NCBI GenBank assembly: GCA_937889795.1
Contig: CALBZH010000066.1
Span: 1-6,235, forward strand
Reading direction: 5' to 3'
DNA from: an uncultured Syntrophobacteraceae bacterium
GTDB lineage: Bacteria > Desulfobacterota > Syntrophobacteria > Syntrophobacterales > Syntrophobacteraceae
DNA: 6,235 bases
Below, piece after piece: positions 1-5,077 of this stretch. Position 1 is the first letter of the stretch; each line of letters opens with the position of its first letter. The notes below the pieces were generated by a model. It was not told where the DNA came from. It saw only the letters and a list, made by a program, of their open reading frames with translations, and did no database searches. The position numbers and the translations under genes are program-made.

Positions 1-332
1 TCTTCCGGGGTTTTGATGCCCCGGCCTCATTGAAGCACTTCTAGCGGTCGATCAGGGCGGAGGCGTCAGCGGTGTCTTCCGGGGTTTTGATGCCCCGGCC
101 TCATTGAAGCTAGAAGCGTAGAATTTTTCTCCACAATACAGGCATTGTCTTCCGGGGTTTTGATGCCCCGGCCTCATTGAAGCTGGACCCACGTCTGCAG
201 CTTACGCTCCCTCTCGTCCCGGTCTTCCGGGGTTTTGATGCCCCGGCCTCATTGAAGCAAATCGATCTTGTCGGTTGCGAATTCGATCGCATCCAGTCTT
301 CCGGGGTTTTGATGCCCCGGCCTCATTGAAGT
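1..332 (+). CRISPR. CRISPR array, leader-distal end (5 repeats, 4 spacers)
   Basis: Five copies of a 37-bp repeat begin GTCTTCCGGGG and end CCTCATTGAAGC. They lie at 1-36 (first G cut off by the window edge), 74-110, 147-183, 222-258 and 296-332. The spacers are 37-73 (37 nt), 111-146 (36), 184-221 (38) and 259-295 (37), all different. Inside the repeat CCGGGG and CCCCGG form a 6-bp stem around an 8-nt loop, extendable by a T-G pair. The 3' end ATTGAAGC resembles the 8-nt 5' handle of Cas6-processed crRNAs, which sets transcription in the plus direction. The last repeat ends in T instead of C, fitting the old, leader-distal end. The array therefore continues to the left, where leader and cas genes should be; none are in this window. 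Repeat length and handle fit a type I or III system, but the subtype cannot be read from here. Confidence 0.97.
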
Positions 333-396
333 CAACCGGACACGCACCGAGGGTTGCTCTTATGGGATTCGGTCCTGCTCAAGCGCGTGCCGGATT

Positions 397-732
397 TCAA
401 TCATGAGCACATTCAGAAAGCGCTTTCTCTACCCATTGGTTCAGGCTCATGCCGGATGCCTCGGCAGCAGAGACTATGTCGGCATGCAAATCAGGAGAAA
501 TCCTGACGTTGAATCTTCCGGAGAAGCGTTTGTAGGGGGTAATCCCCCGCTCCTCGCAGGCTTGCAGGTAGACTTTGAGAGACGCCCTTCCTTCCCTCAG
601 CAAACCTTCAACATCGGCGGCGTAGAAGTCAGCACCCCCGGAAAGTCCCAGAAATTCCCCACGGAACATACCGAGGTCGGGATCGAAAGCAATAACAGCC
701 TTATGTCCATCAATCTCCATGATGTTTTTCAT
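397..732 (-). CDS. hicB: HicB-family antitoxin
   Basis: A 111-residue antitoxin of a type II hicAB module. It should bind and neutralise HicA and repress the operon. Residues about 5-65 match the HicB N-terminal fold related to RNase H (VIAFDPDLGMFRGEF, then YAADVEGLLREG). Residues about 72-108 form an Arc/MetJ-like ribbon-helix-helix (GRFNVRISPDLHADI, then SGMSLNQWVEKAL), the DNA-binding part; this two-domain layout is that of COG4226. I take the ATG at 732, not the in-frame ATG at 759. The 732 start overlaps the hicA stop as ATGA and has GGGG 7 nt upstream, whereas the upstream nine codons lie wholly inside hicA. The toxin gene precedes the antitoxin gene, the usual hicAB order. The stop codon is 64 bp from the end of the CRISPR array and transcription points into it; I see no clear terminator between. 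Confidence 0.92.
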   Translation of the reverse strand: MKNIMEIDGHKAVIAFDPDLGMFRGEFLGLSGGADFYAADVEGLLREGRASLKVYLQACEERGITPYKRFSGRFNVRISPDLHADIVSAAEASGMSLNQWVEKALSECAHD

Positions 733-983
733 GGCTTTACCCCGTTTTCTTCCAACCATCTCCGGATACTGGCCACGGCCCCCTTGTCTGTGTCCGGTCT
801 CGGGTGGGGCCGATGGTACACACGGATCTGTCCGAACAAAAACACTTCCACGCGAGAGCCTTCCCGTTCTTTGATCTCAGCTCCCAATTCCCGGAAAAGT
901 GATACGATGTCATCCCAGCGGACGTTGCCGGAAGCAGGACGAGAAAAAATCAACTGTAAGGTGCGTCTGAGCTTTAGCTTCAC
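729..983 (-). CDS. hicA: HicA-family toxin (mRNA interferase)
   Basis: An 84-residue toxin, expected to cleave mRNA and to be held inactive by HicB. The family pattern is clear: KLRRTLQLIFSRPASGNVRW at the N-terminus, then a WDDIVSLFRELGAEI helix, EREGSR and a strand with VYHRPHP, and a C-terminal helix SIRRWLEENG. The length fits the family. I chose the GTG at 983 because family members start at M-K-L-K; the open frame runs 18 codons further up but that part (hydrophobic, Cys-containing) is unlike HicA. There is no obvious Shine-Dalgarno before the GTG, and the candidate -10 box ends 7 nt upstream, so the message may be leaderless. The classical catalytic site is Gly-Ser-His; here it is Gly42-Ser43-Arg44, with His57 and His60 nearby in HRPHP. 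This may be a subfamily trait of HicA proteins paired with COG4226-type HicB. The gene is intact. Confidence 0.9.
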   Translation of the reverse strand: MKLKLRRTLQLIFSRPASGNVRWDDIVSLFRELGAEIKEREGSRVEVFLFGQIRVYHRPHPRPDTDKGAVASIRRWLEENGVKP

Positions 984-990
984 AAATAAA

Positions 991-1019
991 AAAGTACTAC
1001 AATGTGGTACCACGATCAA
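991..1019 (-). promoter_or_regulatory. Candidate hicAB promoter with overlapping operator
   Basis: Read on the minus strand, TTGATC (1019-1014) and TACTTT (996-991) are separated by exactly 17 nt. The -35 is fair, the -10 weak. An imperfect inverted repeat, GTACTAC-AAT-GTGGTAC (plus-strand 994-1010), sits in the spacer and touches the -10. A perfect 10-bp palindrome GTGGTACCAC lies at 1004-1013. This is the expected place for a HicB ribbon-helix-helix operator, so autorepression is likely. The transcription start would fall at about 984-985, almost on the GTG. Confidence 0.45.
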
Positions 1020-1042
1020 GAACAGCGTTCTTTGCATCAGGA

Positions 1043-1288
1043 ATGCCCAACGAAGGACGACAAGCCTACGACACTATCACTGACCTTCAGGAGAAACTCG
1101 CAGCCAGACTCAAGGCTGTGGTGGGCTCAACGCACCAATTCTTTCAGCCGGGACGGTTTTTCTGATCGGAAGAGCCGAGCCTGTTTGGACATTCAATTGC
1201 GTGGCGGTGTCCTCGGGCGGCAGATAGAGGGGGAGGGCGGAGTGCTGCGATGAGCGGGTGCGCATGCTCGGGCGTTACCTTTGAGAAA
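1043..1288 (+). pseudogene. Possible remnant resembling the N-terminus of HemF
   Basis: An ATG at 1043 opens a 40-residue reading ending in TGA at 1163-1165. The same frame then continues open into the SRPBCC gene. The reading contains TDLQEKLAARLKAVVGS, later [11 protein letters not shown] and VTFEKMGG. In that order these recall the start of aerobic coproporphyrinogen III oxidase, whose N-terminus has a helix of the type LQDxICxxLxxxDG, then GGGGRSRVL and VFEKGGV. The spacing is longer than in HemF and the region is rich in glycine codons, so chance is a real alternative. If correct, it is a decayed 5' fragment with no enzyme function left. Otherwise the 40-residue ORF is an unsupported short reading. 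The resemblance is from memory of the family only. Confidence 0.25.
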
Positions 1289-1849
1289 ATGGGTGGCGGA
1301 ATCCACGTCCTGCGGACCGCGATGGGGCTGTCTCTCGGGATCGGGGAAGTGTTCGACTTCTTCGGCGACGCGGCGAATCTCGAGCGCATCACTCCCCCGG
1401 AGCTTCGATTCCGGATCACCACTCCGCAACCCATCGCCATGGCGGAAGGGACGAGGATCGATTATCGACTCCGGCTCTTTGGAGTGCCCTTTACGTGGAA
1501 GACACGGATCTCGCTTTGGGATCCTCCGCGTTGCTTCGTGGATGAGCAGCTGCAGGGGCCCTACGGGCTGTGGGTGCATTTCCATCGGTTCAGCGAGGAA
1601 GAGGGGCGGACGACTATCTGCGACGAGGTTCGCTACCGCCTTCCCGTCCAGCCACTCGGAGAGGTGGCTCACCCGCTTGTCCGAGCCCAGCTCGATCGGA
1701 TTTTCTGCTTCAGGAGGGAAGCGATCGAGGCCATCCTGGTGGGGAAGGAATCCATCGACGTGAGCTCTCGGCACCAGGCAGGGATTCCCCAAGGTGGCGA
1801 GCATCGGCGTCGACTTAGGGGGGTGCGCTTTAAGAGCGGGGATAGATGA
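1250..1849 (+). CDS. SRPBCC-superfamily ligand-binding protein (COG4276-like)
   Basis: A 199-residue protein whose residues about 19-165 follow the COG4276 SRPBCC pattern. This includes [20 protein letters not shown], then [35 protein letters not shown] and VRYRLPV, ending with [16 protein letters not shown]. Such proteins are soluble helix-grip folds with a hydrophobic pocket; the ligand of this subfamily is unknown to me. The ATG at 1250 has a good Shine-Dalgarno (GGAG, 7 nt away). An in-frame ATG at 1289 would start the protein at [10 protein letters not shown], closer to the family N-terminus but with a weaker ribosome site. Residues from about 168 ([12 protein letters not shown]) to the end are basic, low in family likeness and look like read-through into non-coding DNA after a lost stop. 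There are no membrane segments. It stands alone, divergent from hicAB. Confidence 0.82.
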   Translation: MSGCACSGVTFEKMGGGIHVLRTAMGLSLGIGEVFDFFGDAANLERITPPELRFRITTPQPIAMAEGTRIDYRLRLFGVPFTWKTRISLWDPPRCFVDEQLQGPYGLWVHFHRFSEEEGRTTICDEVRYRLPVQPLGEVAHPLVRAQLDRIFCFRREAIEAILVGKESIDVSSRHQAGIPQGGEHRRRLRGVRFKSGDR

Positions 1850-1865
1850 AAGCAGGGAAACCACG

Positions 1866-1940
1866 CATCGTCATTCCGGCAGGGTCAGGGCGAAATGTAG
1901 GGCTCTTTCGAAAACACCGCTGGATCCCGGTATCCATATC
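1866..1940. repeat. Possible degenerate interspersed repeat
   Basis: The plus strand reads CGTCATTCCGGC at the left and CTGGATCCCGGTATCC at the right. This is the look of the small intergenic repeats in many bacteria that pair a GTCATTCC end with a GGATCC/GGAATCC end. A short stem TGGAT/ATCCA (1921-1925 with 1932-1936) is present. It lies directly after the last recognisable codons of the vapC remnant, so it may have arrived there by insertion. No second copy is present in the window, so the call rests on appearance only. Confidence 0.25.
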
Positions 1941-2309
1941 AGTACAATGATATCTCTTGGCTTGAAATCATAAGACCCTACTACTACATCCGCGAAATCA
2001 ATCATTGTGCAGCAAGTCGGCTTTATGCTCAATGCACACAGCTGCGATCATGCAATCGACCGGGCTCCTGATGATGATCTCGCGCGAGCGGAGAGCGCGG
2101 TAGATAACTGTATTCTTGGAAGCAAACTCATTGATTCAAGAAAAGTTTTCCTTTACCCGAGAGGACTTGTAAGCTCCATAGTAAAGCTCACCAAGAACGA
2201 TAGCTGGAGTAAAAACCTCGGTAGCAATGCCCAGATGCTGTTGCACCGCAGGGTCTTTTGCAAACAGAGCAATGACAATGTTTGTATCGATCAGAAACCT
2301 ACCAGTCAT
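1937..2309 (-). pseudogene. vapC: Broken vapC toxin (PIN-domain ribonuclease)
   Basis: The ATG at 2309 overlaps the antitoxin stop by 11 nt (ATGACTGGTAG), a typical vapBC coupling. The reading starts MTGRFLIDTNIVIALFAKDP and goes on through VFTPAIVLGELYYGAYKSSR, clearly the N-half of a PIN RNase with acidic residues Asp8 and Glu41. Codon 58 is TGA (2138-2136), probably from a CGA Arg, after which INEFASKNTV continues in frame. Then the sequence changes character to YRALRSREIIIRSPVDCMIA and EHKADLLHND, the C-half of a different PIN lineage (Asp85, Asp103). A second TGA (2000-1998) comes from the loss of about two bases: one frame over, DFADVVVGSYDFKPRDIIV continues. About a dozen residues of the usual middle are missing. 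No active toxin can be made; at most a 57-residue N-terminal peptide. Confidence 0.88.
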
Positions 2310-2529
2310 TTAGGTTTACCTGTTCACAACCCTCAGTTATTGCTTTTTCCATTTCCTGGAGATCTTCCAGATCAATAGTTCCGGCAAATTTCAATAAGTC
2401 GCTGCCAGGCACTCCTGAGGGTTTCTCTTCCGACAAGGTGCGTACGAAAGCCAATACTCGCATCTGCTGCTCCGGAGTCAGTTTGTGTAAATGCGAGCTA
2501 ATCTCTTGCTCAAACGATGGACCTGCCAT
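2299..2529 (-). CDS. VapB-like antitoxin upstream of broken vapC
   Basis: A 76-residue acidic protein, apparently intact. It begins MAGPSFEQEISSHLHKLTPE and continues through QQMRVLAFVRTLSEEKPSGV, PGSDLLKFAGTI and EDLQEMEKAITEGCEQV to NLNDW. The pattern of an N-terminal helix with QQ.VL.F.R.L, a central PG..LL.FAG and a C-terminal EGCE.V.L..W is that of small antitoxins found directly upstream of PIN-domain VapC toxins. I know no DNA-binding motif for it. The start at 2529 has a strong Shine-Dalgarno, AGGGGAGG (plus 2539-2546), 9 nt upstream. The in-frame ATG at 2553 would place that site inside the gene. Translation of vapC was evidently coupled through the 11-nt overlap. With the toxin gone, the antitoxin is an orphan that could still act in trans on a related VapC elsewhere. 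Confidence 0.82.
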   Translation of the reverse strand: MAGPSFEQEISSHLHKLTPEQQMRVLAFVRTLSEEKPSGVPGSDLLKFAGTIDLEDLQEMEKAITEGCEQVNLNDW

Positions 2530-2592
2530 ATAGAAAAACCTCCCCTGACTCATATGATCAACTACATCCAGCCGATTTTCATCAGTATGCTG

Positions 2593-2727
2593 TCAGCACG
2601 GAACCTCGGGATTGGCTGCATAAGACAGCACCTCAGCAGCCGGTAGCGCGCCGCCAATGAATTGCAGGCAATGCCACCACATCTGCCCGGCGTGGTCCTG
2701 GTCCGACTGGATATGCTCGTTCGGCAT
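2593..2727 (-). CDS. Possible small protein of unknown function (44 aa)
   Basis: A 44-residue open frame starting MPNEHIQSDQDHAGQMWWHC and ending LSYAANPEVPC lies 17 bp after the stop of the broken nuclease-like gene, on the same strand. It has an acidic, His-rich start and a short hydrophobic middle (LQFIGGALPAAEVL), too short for a sure membrane segment. No good Shine-Dalgarno is visible. I recognise no family. It could be a downstream partner of the frameshifted gene or a chance reading. Confidence 0.3.
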   Translation of the reverse strand: MPNEHIQSDQDHAGQMWWHCLQFIGGALPAAEVLSYAANPEVPC

Positions 2728-2744
2728 CGGTAACGCCGTATGGC

Positions 2745-3324
2745 TCACCCAACGTAGCGGTCAACTCGCGTTGCCTCCGGGTCTCGAATCTCACCATTTG
2801 GGCCCAGCGCAAGCATATAGAACCTGAGATGACTATCAGGTCCCCACTCTCCAACGACCACACCAAGCCATCCGGGATGCGGCCATATTTCTGCGTGTGC
2901 TCGCACAATTGATTGCCACTGCGGAAGAAGGCCCTTGCGCGAACCGCCTGAAGGGTAGAGATCGGACCACTCCACAACCGTGACCAGCACACGGAGCGGC
3001 ACTGCTAGGACAGCCTAGTTTGCTGACTTCGTGTGACGCCGAGGCTGCGATATTTTCCGACTCGATGAAGATTACCTGAATTTGCAGACCGGAGGATGAC
3101 TGTGCCGCCATCACAAAGTCGACTTTGAACAATTCTGATGCAACGACGAGATCAATGTCTTGCGCCACCTTCTTCAGTATATGGTCGCGATAGAAACTGG
3201 TTCGTGCCGTCTGGGATTGCCAAGCATCGATGAGCCGCTGCTTGTCAACCGTCCTAAGCGTCTCGACCAAAGAATCCCTGAAGCAGAACCAGAGTGCTCC
3301 CGCCGGATTATGGCAATGTTTCAT
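2745..3324 (-). pseudogene. Frameshifted gene of unknown function, possibly nuclease-like
   Basis: Two overlapping frames join into one sensible 192-residue protein if one base is removed from the CC at 3014-3015. The first frame runs from ATG at 3324 (GGGAGG 5 nt upstream) through RLIDAWQSQTARTSFYRDHI, ELFKVDFVMAAQ and LQIQVIFIESENIAASASHE. The second continues AVPLRVLVTVVEWSDLYP, then IVRAHAEIWPHPGWLGVVVG and ends VDRYVG (stop 2745-2747). Uncorrected, the first frame runs on to 2836 as an implausible Cys/Ser/Arg-rich tail. The strand with Asp69, then the strand VIFIESEN (Glu88, Glu90) followed by a helix HEVSKL and strand RVLVTVVEW, resembles a PD-(D/E)xK core, but the usual motif Lys is absent, so a nuclease function is only a suggestion. 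The change is a real mutation or a sequencing error. No named family recognised. Confidence 0.65.
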
Positions 3325-3615
3325 GCGAACCTCCCATACAGGTCGAACGATCCCAATGGATGGAAACATTTCCAGTCTATTACCGCTGGAGCATGGCAAA
3401 GTTTACATGTGATCAGCAGGTTGATCCAAACGAGAACATTAGCGCGGGTATCGCTCCACTGTGCCGAGAATACCGGGCAGGATGATCGAAAGCAAGCCTG
3501 AACTCAAGCGCAATGGGGATTCTCGCTGAGGACGTCATGCATGCGACGAAGGAGGCTGGCTGGGGTGTCTGGATGACTTCTTTGACGCTGACTGAGGGTC
3601 AAGGAAGGAACCGGG

Positions 3616-3644
3616 GCGGCCTTGTCATCGGAGGACAAGGCCGC
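3616..3644 (-). terminator. Strong hairpin, candidate terminator after nifB
   Basis: GCGGCCTTGTC (3616-3626) and GACAAGGCCGC (3634-3644) are perfect complements: an 11-bp stem with a 7-nt loop. It lies 130 bp after the nifB stop and could end the nif transcript. On the minus strand the stem is followed by CCCCGGTTCCTTCCTTG, pyrimidine-rich but not a proper U tract; on the plus strand no U tract follows. It could instead be an mRNA 3'-end stabiliser. Confidence 0.45.
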
Positions 3645-3701
3645 AGTGGAATCTCAGGAGAGAAGGGATGGGGAGTGGGGTAGCAAGAATGGACTCTTCT
3701 T

Positions 3702-3726
3702 CAGCTTCGTCGTTTCTTCGAAGCTG
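3702..3726. repeat. Short inverted repeat downstream of nifB
   Basis: CAGCTTCG (3702-3709) and CGAAGCTG (3719-3726) form an 8-bp stem with a 9-nt loop, 48 bp after the nifB stop. Neither side has a U tract. It may act with the stronger hairpin at 3616-3644 at the 3' end of the nif message. Confidence 0.35.
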
Positions 3727-3774
3727 GTAAGTCGTACTCAAAGCGATTTGTGTTCTGGAACTGTCGCTATTGTG

Positions 3775-5052
3775 TCAACATCCAGCCCCGTCGCCGGCGC
3801 AGCCGGCTCCTTTGGCGCAGCCGTGGCGGCGGCTTTTGAGCATGGTGAGGTTGCCGCCGCGGTAGACCAGGTCGAGGCCCATTTCGATGAAGCCGTTCAT
3901 TTCGACCGGTCGGATGGACGCGTTCTTGAGGATCTCCGAGGGGCGGTCGCCGATGCCGCTGACCAGGATGGCCCGGCAGTCCTTGAGAAGGTCGGCCAGG
4001 GCTTCCCAGCGGTGGACGCCGGTGCCGGGGCGCGGTGCGGACCGTTCCTCGATGAGGTGGTAGCCGCCGTTCGATGACTCGCCCCAGATCTGAAATCGGG
4101 TCGCCTCGCCGAGGTGCTGGTTCACGAGGAGCCCTTCGTGGGTGGCCACTGCAACGTACGGTTTGGACTCGAGATCCTCGGCCATCGGGAGGACGCGGCA
4201 GGCCTCGAGGTCCGCGCGCAGCTCAGCCGAGCGGTCTTCCCCGAGGAGCCCGACGGCGTCGGCGCGACATCGCTTGCAGTGGCGGACCTGAGGGAGGTAC
4301 TGTTCGGCCTCCTTCCGGATCGCGCTCATCATCGCTTCGGTCGGCTCGGTCAGTCCCTCGAAGATGGTGCCGCTCACCGGATAGACGGGCATGCAGTTCA
4401 TCACGGTCGCGCCTCGCGCTGCCACCTCCTTGGCGACTTCCACCGCGTGGTGGTCGTTGACGCCCGGGATCACGATGGTGTTCACCTTCGTCATGATTCC
4501 CCGCTCGTGGAGCCCGGAAACGGAGGCCAGCTGCCGATCGATGAGGAGCTTCGCGGCTTCGATCCCCCGGTAGATCACCTTGCCGTCCCTGGCCCAGGCG
4601 TAGACCTTTTCCGCGATGGCGGGATCCACGGCATTGATGGTGATGGTGACGTGCGAGACGCCGATGGAGGCCAGCTCATCCAGGTACGCCGGAAGGGCGA
4701 GCCCGTTGGTCGCCAGGCAGAGCATCATGTTCGGGAAGCGCTTCCGGACGAGGTTCAGCGTCCGCAGCGTGGCCGACGCATTGGCCATGGGATCTCCGGG
4801 GCCCGCGATGCCGACCACCGTGATCCTGGGCTCCTTTTCGACCACCCGTTCCAGGTATTTCAATGCCTGCTCCGGAGCGAGGACGGCGCTCGTGACGCCG
4901 GGACGGCTTTCGTTCATGCAGTCGTACTTGCGGTTGCAGTACTGGCACTTGATGTTGCAGGTTGCTGCAACGGGTAGATGAATACGCCCGACGGAATGCG
5001 CTGTCTTGGCGCTGAAGCATGGATGACTGTTGAGATCCCCGTTGTGCGTCAT
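3775..5052 (-). CDS. nifB: NifB, radical SAM FeMo-cofactor core synthase with NifX-like domain
   Basis: A cytoplasmic 425-residue enzyme that builds NifB-co, the 8Fe core with central carbide, from two [4Fe-4S] clusters and SAM. The radical SAM cluster motif is Cys32-x3-Cys36-x2-Cys39 (TCNIKCQYCNRKYDCMNESR), followed by ESRPGVTS, the family hallmark. GIAGPGDPMAN (82-91 region) is the SAM-site motif. Further NifB-specific parts are HPC (10-12), His19, NTIVIPGVNDHH (191-202), MNCMPVYPVSGT (218-229) and the Cys pair HCKRCRADAVG (Cys259, Cys262), candidate ligands of the precursor clusters. Residues about 299-405 (YVAVATHEGLLVNQHLGEAT onward) are a NifX/NafY-like cofactor-binding domain. The end is unusual: GCAKGAGCAGDGAGC with Cys412, Cys418 and Cys425. 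I chose ATG 5052, with AGGAG 8 nt upstream; the ATG at 5097 lies inside nifN. It sits 25 bp after nifN and is surely in its operon. Confidence 0.97.
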   Translation of the reverse strand: MTHNGDLNSHPCFSAKTAHSVGRIHLPVAATCNIKCQYCNRKYDCMNESRPGVTSAVLAPEQALKYLERVVEKEPRITVVGIAGPGDPMANASATLRTLNLVRKRFPNMMLCLATNGLALPAYLDELASIGVSHVTITINAVDPAIAEKVYAWARDGKVIYRGIEAAKLLIDRQLASVSGLHERGIMTKVNTIVIPGVNDHHAVEVAKEVAARGATVMNCMPVYPVSGTIFEGLTEPTEAMMSAIRKEAEQYLPQVRHCKRCRADAVGLLGEDRSAELRADLEACRVLPMAEDLESKPYVAVATHEGLLVNQHLGEATRFQIWGESSNGGYHLIEERSAPRPGTGVHRWEALADLLKDCRAILVSGIGDRPSEILKNASIRPVEMNGFIEMGLDLVYRGGNLTMLKSRRHGCAKGAGCAGDGAGC

Positions 5053-5077
5053 GATCGTGTCTCCTGGATGAGCTTGG

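Larger units (their letters stand above)
3325..3774. other. Intergenic region without a supported gene
   Basis: About 450 bases between the start of the frameshifted gene and the end of nifB. Open frames here are short or are shadows of nifB. On the plus strand a reading ends GGWLGCLDDFFDAD at a TGA (3593-3595), which has a protein-like look, but it follows another stop about 16 codons earlier, so I do not call it. The region holds the hairpins at 3616-3644 and 3702-3726 and the Shine-Dalgarno GGGAGG (minus strand, plus 3330-3335) of the neighbouring gene. No convincing promoter was found. Confidence 0.6.

Noticed and set aside
110..292. Minus-strand 60-residue open frame across the CRISPR array
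   Set aside because: It repeats FNEAGASKPRKT because it is a translation of the repeats; not a gene.
37..295. Spacer self-targeting within the window
   Set aside because: I compared the four spacers by eye with the rest of the window and saw no match; a genome-wide search was not possible.
403..1083. Long plus-strand open frame (226 aa)
   Set aside because: Antisense shadow of hicB and hicA, which have clear family matches on the minus strand.
1193..1864. Minus-strand 223-aa open frame opposite the SRPBCC gene
   Set aside because: Pro/Arg/His-rich composition typical of a shadow; the plus strand has the family match.
2007..2378. Plus-strand 123-aa open frame
   Set aside because: It is the complement of the vapC remnant and the antitoxin end; no family signal.
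2633..2992. Minus-strand 119-aa open frame
   Set aside because: Out of phase with the coherent 192-residue reading that ends at 2745; composition is implausible.
3000..3020. Programmed frameshifting in the nuclease-like gene
   Set aside because: No slippery heptamer or following structure is visible, so a simple indel or sequencing error is the better explanation.
3518..3595. Plus-strand reading ending in GGWLGCLDDFFDAD as a gene end
   Set aside because: Another stop lies about 16 codons upstream and there is no family likeness, so a real C-terminus cannot be supported.
4114..4977. Plus-strand 287-aa open frame
   Set aside because: Shadow of nifB in GC-rich DNA, with His/Asp/Gly-rich composition.
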